This document shows positions 5,729 to 11,203 of a stretch of 11,203 bases of DNA, piece by piece. Source of the DNA: UBA8516 sp035457865. GTDB taxonomy: Archaea > Thermoproteota > Nitrososphaeria > Nitrososphaerales > Nitrosopumilaceae. Numbering within the stretch: the first letter of the stretch is position 1; every line of letters begins with the position of its first letter. The notes beneath the pieces are model-generated. The model searched no databases. It worked only from the letters and a program-made list of their open reading frames with translations, and had not been told where the DNA came from. The position numbers were made by a program, and so were the translations under genes. Location of the stretch: NCBI GenBank assembly GCA_035457865.1, contig DATIAR010000065.1:1-11203 (forward strand), given 5' to 3'.

Positions 5729-6402
5729 TTCAACACATCGAATTTACCATTATCTTTTACTTTGTAAATGATATCAGGTTTTCTTGTAAAGATGCCAACT
5801 TCTATTACACCTGGAATTTGAATGATCTTTTCAGCTAGTTCTTCTGGATTTAGTATCTCACCAAAATCACTATCTAAAATTATGTTTCCATTTTCTGTAA
5901 CAAATGGATAGCCACGTTCTATGGTACGAAGAACAGGTTTGCCACCGTATTTTTGTATCTGTTTTGCAGCAATATTTCGAGCAAATGGATGTACCTCAAT
6001 CGGTACACTGTGATTTAGTTTTTTTACAAATTTAGATTCATCTGCTATAATAATCACTTTTTTTGCAATGTTTATGAGAATCTTTTCTCGTAAAAGTGCC
6101 CCGCCACCTCCTTTTATCATGCATCTTTCTTCATCAATTTGATCTGCTCCATCAAAAACAATATCAATATGTTCTATCTGATCTGCCTCAATTATGGAGA
6201 TGCCACCTTTTTCAGCTTCTAATTTAATTTGTAATGAAGTAGGTACTGCTTTTACTCGGATATTTTTTTCTTTGAGATGTGATGAAAGTGACTTGACTAA
6301 TGCAGTTGCAGCTCTCCCACTTCCAAGTCCTAAAACATAGTTATCATTCACAAGTTTTAGTATATCACTTGACAATGCCCTTATGGCATCATCCACTGTC
6401 AA
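5725..6402 (-). CDS. rpiA: Ribose-5-phosphate isomerase A
   Basis: Cytosolic enzyme interconverting ribose 5-phosphate and ribulose 5-phosphate, providing ribose for nucleotides; 225 residues, normal length. Diagnostic motifs: GLGSGRAA (25-32) binding phosphate, DGAD (84-87), KGGGGALLREK (97-107), IADESK (119-124) and the VHPFA segment (137-141). By comparison with the E. coli enzyme, D84, D87, K97 and E106 would be the active-site residues. The start is TTG at 6402, directly after the TAG of the upstream coiled-coil gene (TAGTTG, no gap), with a GAGGT Shine-Dalgarno 7 nt before it. GTG at 6396 is an alternative two codons in. It is the last gene of the LSm-L37e-coiled-coil-rpiA operon, and its stop overlaps that of the convergent amidohydrolase. 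Confidence 0.95.
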   Translation of the reverse strand: MTVDDAIRALSSDILKLVNDNYVLGLGSGRAATALVKSLSSHLKEKNIRVKAVPTSLQIKLEAEKGGISIIEADQIEHIDIVFDGADQIDEERCMIKGGGGALLREKILINIAKKVIIIADESKFVKKLNHSVPIEVHPFARNIAAKQIQKYGGKPVLRTIERGYPFVTENGNIILDSDFGEILNPEELAEKIIQIPGVIEVGIFTRKPDIIYKVKDNGKFDVLN

Positions 6403-7308
6403 CTATTCTACCTCTACTTGCTCAAGTTTAGAGAGGGCCTTCATTATCTCATTTTTTATCTTATCAATATCTTTGTCGTCGTCTTCTAATTTTTCATCTT
6501 CTGGAATCTTTACTACTGATGGAATCTGGATCTTCTTTTCAGCAGGAGGTTGAACTGGTTCAGGTTTTGGTATTTCTATAATTTGTTCAACTTCTCTAAT
6601 TCTTGGTTTTTCTATATCTATATGATGTTCTTTTATTATTTCATCCTTGACTTGTTTTGGAGAAACAATAGGAGATGGTTTTACAAACTCTGGGGGGAAT
6701 TCTGGTATCTTGTTTGGAATTTCTGTAAGTGTAATAAGCTCTACTGATTTGTGATACTCCTTGACTGGAATCTCAACGGGTAGAACTGGAGCATGATTAT
6801 TTTCCTTTAAGGGATCAATCTTTGTTTCTATTTTCTTTATCACAGGTTTTTCTACAATGACTTCTTTGATTGGCTCTGGTTGTTTTATTTGAGGTTGAGT
6901 TATAGCTGCCACTGTTATTTTGGAAGAGATTTCATGTAATTTTTTATCTAACTGAGATAGCTTTTGGTCCATTAATGTAACCAAACCATCACCCAGTGGT
7001 CCTATGTCAGGATGCTTACTTGCAGCTTCAAGTTTTTCAATTTTTGCTATAACAAGTCCAAGTTGATTTTGGTATTTGAGTAAAAGCTTATCACGCTGAA
7101 TTTTTGAAAGTTCTGATTCGTATTGATATAACCTGGATATAGTTTTTGTAAGAATGTCCTTTTCTATTTCCAACGACTGAATCTGACTTTTTATTACTGG
7201 ATTTGCTCTTAAAATAAATTTATCGTTTTTACGTTTTGGAATTTTATCTATTGCAACCGCGGTACACGCTCCTGCAACCGAACCAAGAACGAGCACTAAT
7301 TCTTGCAT
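6403..7308 (-). CDS. Membrane-anchored coiled-coil protein with Pro/Glu/Lys-rich tail
   Basis: 301 residues, no recognised family. Residues 3-20 (ELVLVLGSVAGACTAVAI) form a single hydrophobic helix, followed at once by a basic stretch (KIPKRKNDK). By the positive-inside rule the bulk of the protein would face the cytoplasm. Residues about 40-98 are proline-free up to the end and strongly helical, typical of a coiled coil; a second helix is at about 112-131. Residues about 138-275 are low in complexity, rich in Pro, Glu, Lys and Ile with many IPxx and PEP-like units, so probably extended. Residues 278-298 form an acidic-then-amphipathic terminal helix (DIDKIKNEIMKALSKLEQ). Start ATG 7308 abuts the L37e stop (TAAATG). 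A membrane tether or scaffold is the simplest reading. Its place inside an LSm-L37e operon may be a lineage-specific insertion. Function unknown. Confidence 0.85.
   Translation of the reverse strand: MQELVLVLGSVAGACTAVAIDKIPKRKNDKFILRANPVIKSQIQSLEIEKDILTKTISRLYQYESELSKIQRDKLLLKYQNQLGLVIAKIEKLEAASKHPDIGPLGDGLVTLMDQKLSQLDKKLHEISSKITVAAITQPQIKQPEPIKEVIVEKPVIKKIETKIDPLKENNHAPVLPVEIPVKEYHKSVELITLTEIPNKIPEFPPEFVKPSPIVSPKQVKDEIIKEHHIDIEKPRIREVEQIIEIPKPEPVQPPAEKKIQIPSVVKIPEDEKLEDDDKDIDKIKNEIMKALSKLEQVEVE
6410..6414 (-). promoter_or_regulatory. Shine-Dalgarno site of rpiA
   Basis: GAGGT on the minus strand, 7 nt before the TTG at 6402, inside the end of the upstream coding sequence. It decides the TTG start and shows that operon-internal genes here use Shine-Dalgarno initiation while first genes look leaderless. 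Confidence 0.65.
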
Positions 7309-7476
7309 TTATGTATACCATTTGATCCAAGTATATTTTCTAATTCTAGAATCTGGATATCCACAGCTAGCACAGCGTTTATGTCGTGCATGGAAAGAAT
7401 TTTTTCCACATCTCCTACACCTAATGTGAGGGTGCTTTTTGGTATAGCCACCCATTGACGTTGTACCTTTAGTCAT
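7309..7476 (-). CDS. rpl37e: Large-subunit ribosomal protein eL37 (L37e)
   Basis: Zinc-binding protein of the archaeal and eukaryotic large ribosomal subunit, contacting rRNA; 55 residues, which is normal. The protein begins MTKGTTSMGG and carries two Cys pairs, CRRC (20-23) and CASC (35-38), forming one zinc site. Between them is the basic KNSFHARHKR stretch, and the end RIRKYTWIKWYT is typical. The start ATG at 7476 lies 6 nt after the LSm stop, with a GTGAT segment 5 nt before it that matches part of the archaeal anti-Shine-Dalgarno. The stop is followed directly by the ATG of the coiled-coil gene. Pairing of LSm and L37e genes is widespread in archaea and supports co-expression of RNA-binding and translation factors. 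Confidence 0.95.
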   Translation of the reverse strand: MTKGTTSMGGYTKKHPHIRCRRCGKNSFHARHKRCASCGYPDSRIRKYTWIKWYT

Positions 7477-7482
7477 GTACTA

Positions 7483-7713
7483 TCACTTTGGTGGTGGAGA
7501 TATAATTACCACATTGTCCCCACGAACAACTATGGTTCCAAGACTCTTTGTTTCGCCCTCAGAAGGGATCTCTTCTGATGAGTCGAGTAGCAGATTCATG
7601 TGTTGGTCAAAACCATGTAAGTTACCTCTAATCACTTTGCCGCCCTTTAGTTTGATAAGGACAACTTTGTTGAGGCTCTCATCCAGTACTTTTACTGCCA
7701 TATCTACTGACAT
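7483..7713 (-). CDS. Archaeal Sm-like (LSm/SmAP) RNA-binding protein
   Basis: 76 residues, the usual length of a single Sm fold that assembles into heptameric or hexameric rings and binds U-rich RNA. Sm motif 1 is KVVLIKLKGGKVIRGNLHGF with the following DQHMNLLLD (residues about 16-44). Sm motif 2 is LGTIVVRGDNVVIISP (58-73), with the RGDNV loop that typically lines the RNA-binding pore. It acts in the cytoplasm in RNA metabolism. It is the first gene of a four-gene operon with L37e, a coiled-coil protein and rpiA. A TATA-like box 32-43 nt upstream implies a short leader of about 10 nt. Met5 is a possible alternative start, but the ATG at 7713 fits the family N-terminus. Confidence 0.95.
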   Translation of the reverse strand: MSVDMAVKVLDESLNKVVLIKLKGGKVIRGNLHGFDQHMNLLLDSSEEIPSEGETKSLGTIVVRGDNVVIISPPPK

Positions 7714-7726
7714 TTATTTCACTTAT

Positions 7727-7746
7727 TACCCCCTGTATCGAGGGTA
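7727..7746. promoter_or_regulatory. Inverted repeat between TATA box and start of the LSm operon
   Basis: TACCC (7727-7731) and GGGTA (7742-7746) are complementary; in another register CCCT (7731-7734) pairs with AGGG (7741-7744) around a 6-nt loop. It overlaps the downstream edge of the TATA box and lies before the expected transcription start, a position suited to an operator. This is one of few GC-rich runs in the spacer. Role inferred only from position. Confidence 0.3.
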
Positions 7747-7756
7747 TATATTAAAA
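7745..7756 (-). promoter_or_regulatory. TATA box of the LSm-L37e operon
   Basis: Minus-strand TTTTAATATATA, a strong archaeal TATA element, ends 32 nt before the LSm ATG. Transcription would begin near 7722-7724. It lies in the 70-nt gap behind the creatininase-family gene, so the LSm operon has its own promoter. Confidence 0.6.
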
Positions 7757-7783
7757 TTTCATTGGTGTAATTTTCGGGTTTTG

Positions 7784-8491
7784 TCAGTAAGGCAAGTTTG
7801 ACTCTTTTAGAAAAGTTTGTACAATTTCTGACAAAATTTTATTGCCCTCTTTTGCAGTAGCATTTCTAGGATCGCCCCATATTCCATTTCTTGTTACAGA
7901 AATGAAAGATTTTGCAGCAAGTTTGTTTACTCGCAATTTTTGTTTTGTGGAAAGTCTATCAGGAGTAAAGCCCTTCACAGCTTTTTTCATCTTAACTTTT
8001 TTTGATATTGCAAGCATAAGTGATGTCTCCACAAATCCAGCATGATCAAAATCTCTTTTCATAAAGTGCCAGTAAGAAAATACAAAAACCTTTATTTTTC
8101 CCTTTGAAAGATTGTGTATTTTTTTAGGAATGTTATACAGTGCAGATTGGTTTCCGTGGTGCCCGTTAAGAATTACGATAGTTCTAATTTTATTCTTCCA
8201 CAAGGAGATACATAAATCCATTAGAACTTTATGTAGAGTTGCTTTTTTAAGACTCAGATTAAAAAAAGGATAATGTTCAAACGAAACTCCATAATTTATT
8301 GTAGGCAGTATCAGAAACTCCCTCTTTTTTGAAATTCTTTGCGCAATCTCTGATACTATGTCTGAATCTGTTGAGACTGGTAAATGTGGACCATGCTGTT
8401 CGATTGAACCTACTGGGATGAGAGCGGTTTGTTTTCTAGTTTTAATCAGTTTCCTAAGATAAGGATCCTGGAAATGAATAGTATATGTCAT
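7784..8491 (-). CDS. Creatininase-family amidohydrolase, possible FAPy deformylase (ArfB-like)
   Basis: Metal-dependent amide hydrolase of 235 residues. The family signature is PVGSIEQHGPHLPVSTD (26-42) with E31, H33 and D42 as metal ligands, NGHHGN (109-114) with H111, and HAGFVETS (150-157) with E155. In methanogens a member (ArfB, MJ0116) removes formate from the formylaminopyrimidine intermediate of riboflavin and F420 synthesis. Thaumarchaeal members are candidates for the same step, but creatininase, mycofactocin MftE and other roles share these motifs. The start ATG at 8491 overlaps the purU stop (ATGA), implying translational coupling. Placement after another deformylase slightly favours a formate-releasing role. 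Family certain, substrate uncertain. Confidence 0.88.
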   Translation of the reverse strand: MTYTIHFQDPYLRKLIKTRKQTALIPVGSIEQHGPHLPVSTDSDIVSEIAQRISKKREFLILPTINYGVSFEHYPFFNLSLKKATLHKVLMDLCISLWKNKIRTIVILNGHHGNQSALYNIPKKIHNLSKGKIKVFVFSYWHFMKRDFDHAGFVETSLMLAISKKVKMKKAVKGFTPDRLSTKQKLRVNKLAAKSFISVTRNGIWGDPRNATAKEGNKILSEIVQTFLKESNLPY

Positions 8492-9345
8492 CTAGATCGC
8501 TTAGGTTTGACGTGAACTTTGCCCCAGTACACCTCAAGTCGTCCCTCAAGATGCATCTGTACTGCCTCCAACAAAGTTTTCGCTTCTATTTTTTGACCTT
8601 TCTTTTTCAATGATTCTACTGTTTCATTAGTATCGATTGCAAAAGCATCTTGAAAGATTATTGGTCCCTGATCCAAATCTTCAGTAACATAGTGTGCTGT
8701 ACACCCAACTATCTTGGCACCACGTTCATAGGCTTGCATATATGCAAAAGCACCTGGAAATGCAGGTAACAACGATGGATGTATGTTAATAATTCTATTT
8801 GGATATCTCCAAACAAAATTTGGAGACAAAATACGCATGTATCTTGCTAGAACTATCAAATCTGCATTGTATTGTTTTATTATGGCAAGGATCTTTTCTT
8901 CTGCTTTTGATTGATCCGCATCATTTACTAAGATAAATGGAATTTTTGCTTTTCTTGCAAATGGTGAAAGTGTGTTTTCTGTGCCTATTATCACACTAAC
9001 CTCTCCTTTTAGTTGATTTTTCGATCGGGCATACAAAACTGCTTCAAGACAATGAGATTCTTTTGTTACTAGTACAGCTACTTTTTTTCTAAGAATAGCT
9101 TCATGATGAGTATTGACTTCCATCTTCAAGCGTTTTGCTAACCCTTCCACTTCACGATCAAATTTTTTTACGTCAATTTTTTGTGTAAATGATGCTTCAA
9201 GATACATCCCAAATAATCCCTTTACCACATTTTGATTTATTTTCTCAATGTTGCCACCTCTTTGAAATATGAAATTAGTAAAACCGGCAACTACGCCCTC
9301 ATGGTCTTTTCCTACTATGGTAATTTCTACAATTGTTTTATTCAT
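8488..9345 (-). CDS. purU: Formyltetrahydrofolate deformylase (PurU type)
   Basis: Hydrolyses 10-formyl-tetrahydrofolate to tetrahydrofolate and formate; 285 residues, normal for PurU. Residues about 4-75 form an ACT regulatory domain (IVEITIVGKDHEGVVAGF). Residues about 86-275 are the formyltransferase-fold catalytic domain, with INIHPSLLPAFPGA (186-199) supplying N187 and H189, and TAHYVTEDLDQGPII (216-230) supplying D225, the catalytic triad shared with PurN. The ACT domain and the HPSLLPAF...YMQAYERG pattern separate PurU from PurN. In E. coli the formate feeds the formate-using purine enzyme PurT; in archaea formate can also feed PurP. A TATA-like box about 28 nt before the ATG fits a near-leaderless mRNA. 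It is first of a two-gene unit with the creatininase-family gene. Confidence 0.93.
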   Translation of the reverse strand: MNKTIVEITIVGKDHEGVVAGFTNFIFQRGGNIEKINQNVVKGLFGMYLEASFTQKIDVKKFDREVEGLAKRLKMEVNTHHEAILRKKVAVLVTKESHCLEAVLYARSKNQLKGEVSVIIGTENTLSPFARKAKIPFILVNDADQSKAEEKILAIIKQYNADLIVLARYMRILSPNFVWRYPNRIINIHPSLLPAFPGAFAYMQAYERGAKIVGCTAHYVTEDLDQGPIIFQDAFAIDTNETVESLKKKGQKIEAKTLLEAVQMHLEGRLEVYWGKVHVKPKRSR

Positions 9346-9369
9346 TCTGAATTTGTTTGAAGATCGTAC

Positions 9370-9377
9370 TTTATTAA
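9370..9377 (-). promoter_or_regulatory. TATA box of the purU operon
   Basis: Minus-strand TTAATAAA is centred about 28 nt upstream of the ATG at 9345. An additional AT-rich element, ATTTAAGC, lies at about 9379-9386. Confidence 0.5.
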
Positions 9378-9495
9378 TGCTTAAATAGCCATTTAGAATA
9401 TCTCGTACTTAGATAATGTGTGTATGCAACATGCAATCAAATTCTATAATGCGTGAGTGAATGAAGAATCTGAATTTTTCAATTTTATACAAGAT

Positions 9496-9500
9496 GAGGG
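9496..9500 (+). promoter_or_regulatory. Shine-Dalgarno site of the B-box-like mini-protein
   Basis: GAGGG lies 6 nt before the ATG at 9507. A TATA-like TCTATAAT at 9443-9450 would give a leader of about 30 nt, so this gene looks leadered, unlike most monocistronic genes here. Confidence 0.5.
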
Positions 9501-9506
9501 AAAATA

Positions 9507-9692
9507 ATGGATAGAACCAAGGGTTCAAACAAAACTCGTAGCAGAGGTAACAGTTATGATCATAACAATCCTGTGAGGATTTGTTCTGTATGTTCTACAA
9601 TTGGAGGTTGGCACTGTTATGAATGTTCAAAGGACTTTTGCAATACTCACTTTGCTAATCATAAAGAGCAACAGCTCTGCATTATAAAATAA
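9507..9692 (+). CDS. 61-residue zinc-finger protein, B-box-like
   Basis: Residues 1-24 are basic and hydrophilic (MDRTKGSNKTRSRGNSYDHN), probably disordered and suited to nucleic-acid contact. Residues 26-58 have eight potential zinc ligands in the order C26-x2-C29-x7-C37-x2-C40-x4-C45-x2-H48-x3-H52-x5-C58. This spacing resembles the two-zinc cross-brace of B-box fingers (C-x2-C, C-x2-C, then C-x2-H and H). It is small and cytosolic, with no enzymatic motif. A GAGGG Shine-Dalgarno 6 nt upstream and eight precisely spaced ligands argue for a real gene despite the length. The stop ends one base short of the convergent tRNA-Leu gene. No named family is claimed; a protein- or RNA-binding adaptor is a guess. 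Confidence 0.75.
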   Translation: MDRTKGSNKTRSRGNSYDHNNPVRICSVCSTIGGWHCYECSKDFCNTHFANHKEQQLCIIK

Positions 9693-9693
9693 G

Positions 9694-9778
9694 TGCGGGA
9701 GGTGGGATTTGAACCCACGAACTCCTAAAAGACAGGGTCCTAAGCCCTGCGCCTTTGACCAGGCTTGGCAACTCCCGC
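9694..9778 (-). tRNA. tRNA-Leu, anticodon UAG (TAG)
   Basis: An 85-nt class II cloverleaf on the minus strand. Acceptor stem GCGGGAG pairs with CTCCCGC; D arm GCC...GGC; anticodon arm CAGGG-CTTAGGA-CCCTG with anticodon TAG, reading CUA and by wobble other CUN codons; a long variable arm between the anticodon and T arms; T arm GTGGG-TTCAAAT-CCCAC. The discriminator is A (9694), a leucine identity element. The following bases are CTT, so CCA is not encoded and must be added enzymatically, unlike tRNA-Ala in this window. No intron. Confidence 0.96.
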
Positions 9779-9799
9779 ATGCACCATGCCTTTTAAGAC

Positions 9800-9808
9800 A
9801 AATTTATC
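9800..9808. promoter_or_regulatory. Shared bidirectional TATA box for tRNA-Leu and the phosphohexomutase gene
   Basis: AAATTTATC reads as a TATA-like element rightward and as GATAAATTT leftward, with a perfect AAATTT palindrome at 9800-9805. Its centre is about 25-27 nt from both the ATG at 9830 and the tRNA 5' end at 9778. Only 51 nt separate the two genes. A second leftward AT-rich element (TCTTAAAA, 9791-9798) is too close to the tRNA. Confidence 0.5.
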
Positions 9809-9829
9809 TATTGTTGATGTACTAACAAA

Positions 9830-11179
9830 ATGGCAAAACTATTTGGAACCAACGGAATTAGGGGAGTTTTTGGCGAAACATTTACGCTAGATTTTGCATC
9901 TGAAATTACACTATCACTTGCAACCTATTTCAGAAAAGGACCAATCCTTGTAGGATATGATGGACGAGAATCAAGTATTATAGTTTCAAAAATCGTTTGC
10001 TCTTCATTAAATTCAGTAGGATTTGATTGTGCAATAGCAGGATTGGTTCCTACCCCATGCTTACAATACTGTACAAAAAATCTTGGTTATCAAGGCGGAA
10101 TAATGATTACCGCATCACACAACCCACCACAATACAATGGAATAAAACCAATTGCAAAAGATGGGGTAGAAATTTCAAGAAAGGATGAACTCAAAGTTGA
10201 AGAAATTTACTTTAAAAAAAATTGGAAATTAGCTACACAAAAATTGGGTATCACAAAAAAGATAGAGATCACAGTAGAAACCTATCTGAGAGGCATAAAA
10301 TCACAAGTTAATACACAGAAAATAAAATCACGAAAATTAAGAATAGTTTTGGATCTAGGTAATGGTACACAAGCAGTCACGGCCCCTCAACTTTGTAAAG
10401 AACTTGGATGTGAAGTAATAACAATTAATGAAAACATTGATGGTTCTTTTCCAGGAAGAGGTTCTGAGCCAACTCCTCAAAACCTACACATTCTTTCTAA
10501 GACCGTCATTGAATCTAAAGCAGATCTTGGCGTTGCATTTGACGGTGACGGTGACAGAAGCATTTTCTGTGATAATACAGGACGAATTTTGACTGGTGAT
10601 AGATCTGCATTACTTCTTTCACAATTCCTTTTAAAAAAAAATCCAAAATCTAAAGTTGTAACAACAATGAATTCAACATCAAGAATTGAAGATATTGCTG
10701 AAAGTACAGATTCAAAAGTGATTCGAACAAAAGTAGGTAGTGTTGAAGTTTCACGTGAAATGGTATCTACAAAAGCACTGATAGGATTTGAAGAAAACGG
10801 CGGATTCATGTATGGAAAACATAATCAAGTTCGTGACGGTGCCATGACTATGGCAATAGCATTAGACTTACTTGCCGCATCTGAAAAATCAATATCTGAT
10901 GAACTAGCACTTTTACCGTCTTCATTTACAACAAAAGGTAAAGTAGAATGTACCAAAGATGATGCTACAAAAATAATTCAAATGCTAAGAAACGAAGATC
11001 ATAAACAAGATACAACAGATGGCATCAAAATTATATTTAACAAATTAAATTGGGTAATGGTTCGACCAAGTGGCACCGAACCAATAGTCAGAATTTATGC
11101 AGAATCTGACTCGCAGGAAAATCTTGACGTTTTGTTTACAGAATATATGGAAAAAATAAAATCAATTCTTGTCAGATAA
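9830..11179 (+). CDS. glmM: Phosphoglucosamine mutase / phosphohexomutase family enzyme
   Basis: Alpha-D-phosphohexomutase, 449 residues, complete. The N-terminal GTNGIRGVFGE (6-16) is typical of archaeal GlmM-type enzymes. The catalytic phosphoserine is S96 in TASHNPPQYNGIKP, the metal loop is DGDGDR (238-243), the sugar-binding loop is GFEENGG (319-325), and the phosphate-binding loop is RPSGTEP (412-418). All four domains are present. The favoured reaction is glucosamine 6-phosphate to glucosamine 1-phosphate, on the route to UDP-GlcNAc for surface glycans; phosphomannomutase or phosphoglucomutase activity cannot be excluded because archaeal members are often mixed. The ATG is supported by a TATA box about 26 nt upstream, giving a leaderless mRNA. 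It is divergent from tRNA-Leu, sharing that promoter region. The last 24 nt of the window hold nothing recognisable. Confidence 0.92.
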   Translation: MAKLFGTNGIRGVFGETFTLDFASEITLSLATYFRKGPILVGYDGRESSIIVSKIVCSSLNSVGFDCAIAGLVPTPCLQYCTKNLGYQGGIMITASHNPPQYNGIKPIAKDGVEISRKDELKVEEIYFKKNWKLATQKLGITKKIEITVETYLRGIKSQVNTQKIKSRKLRIVLDLGNGTQAVTAPQLCKELGCEVITINENIDGSFPGRGSEPTPQNLHILSKTVIESKADLGVAFDGDGDRSIFCDNTGRILTGDRSALLLSQFLLKKNPKSKVVTTMNSTSRIEDIAESTDSKVIRTKVGSVEVSREMVSTKALIGFEENGGFMYGKHNQVRDGAMTMAIALDLLAASEKSISDELALLPSSFTTKGKVECTKDDATKIIQMLRNEDHKQDTTDGIKIIFNKLNWVMVRPSGTEPIVRIYAESDSQENLDVLFTEYMEKIKSILVR

Positions 11180-11203
11180 CACTTTTAAAACCAATTGAAA
11201 GCA

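Noticed and set aside
7842..8045. Plus-strand 67-codon open frame inside the creatininase-family gene
   Set aside because: Overlaps the conserved minus-strand coding sequence completely and has no recognisable features.
9416..9460. 14-codon ORF MCVCNMQSNSIMRE in the purU/mini-protein spacer
   Set aside because: Too short, no ribosome binding site, and its CVC pair alone is not evidence of function.
10477..10809. Minus-strand 110-codon open frame inside the phosphohexomutase gene
   Set aside because: Shadow of the conserved plus-strand frame that contains the DGDGDR and EENGG motifs; no promoter or recognisable protein features.
1..11203. CRISPR arrays, insertion sequences, prophage or integrase attachment sites next to the tRNAs
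   Set aside because: No regularly spaced repeats, transposase or integrase motifs were seen, and neither tRNA 3' end has a second copy that I could find in the window.

Overview
The window looks like chromosomal DNA of an ammonia-oxidising-type archaeon of the Nitrososphaerota (Thaumarchaeota), probably close to Nitrosopumilales. Reasons: AT-rich sequence; archaeal information-processing genes (LSm/Sm-like protein next to ribosomal protein L37e); a Sec11-type Ser/His signal peptidase; several zinc-ribbon proteins of a kind common in this phylum; many genes with an AT-rich TATA-like box about 25-29 nt upstream of the start codon, as expected for leaderless archaeal transcripts; and frequent TTG/GTG starts. 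The assignment is inference from gene content. No phage, insertion sequence or CRISPR array was seen.

Layout. At the left edge are two leftward genes: the 5' part of a signal peptidase (1-335) and a PRC-barrel protein flanked by zinc-binding motifs (390-1124). A 238-nt intergenic region with a 10-bp hairpin leads into rightward genes: a DEAD-box RNA helicase with a repetitive Gly/Arg/Tyr tail (1363-2745), a thioredoxin (2808-3140) and a helical protein with a C-terminal zinc ribbon (3210-3731). Convergent to the last is a second small zinc-ribbon protein (3781-4143, minus), whose promoter lies just behind a minus-strand tRNA-Ala(CGC) gene (4192-4264).

Divergent from tRNA-Ala is a hydantoinase/dihydropyrimidinase-type amidohydrolase (4340-5728). 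It meets, stop codon on stop codon, a compact leftward operon read as LSm (7483-7713), L37e (7309-7476), a membrane-anchored coiled-coil protein (6403-7308) and ribose-5-phosphate isomerase A (5725-6402). Behind it is a second leftward pair with an ATGA overlap: purU-type formyltetrahydrofolate deformylase (8488-9345) and a creatininase-family amidohydrolase (7784-8491). A 61-residue B-box-like zinc-finger protein (9507-9692) then faces a tRNA-Leu(UAG) gene (9694-9778, minus). That tRNA appears to share a TATA region with the divergent phosphoglucosamine/phosphohexomutase gene (9830-11179).

How the genes fit together. Most are housekeeping: RNA handling and translation (helicase, LSm, L37e, two tRNAs), one-carbon, nucleotide and pentose metabolism (PurU, creatininase-family deformylase candidate, RpiA, cyclic amidohydrolase), sugar-phosphate supply for cell-surface glycans (GlmM-like), secretion (signal peptidase) and redox (thioredoxin). 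The least explained content is three unrelated proteins carrying nearly the same C-terminal zinc ribbon, the B-box-like mini-protein, the membrane coiled-coil protein inside the LSm-L37e operon, and the structured leader of the helicase gene. No clear-cut novel defence or mobile system is visible.
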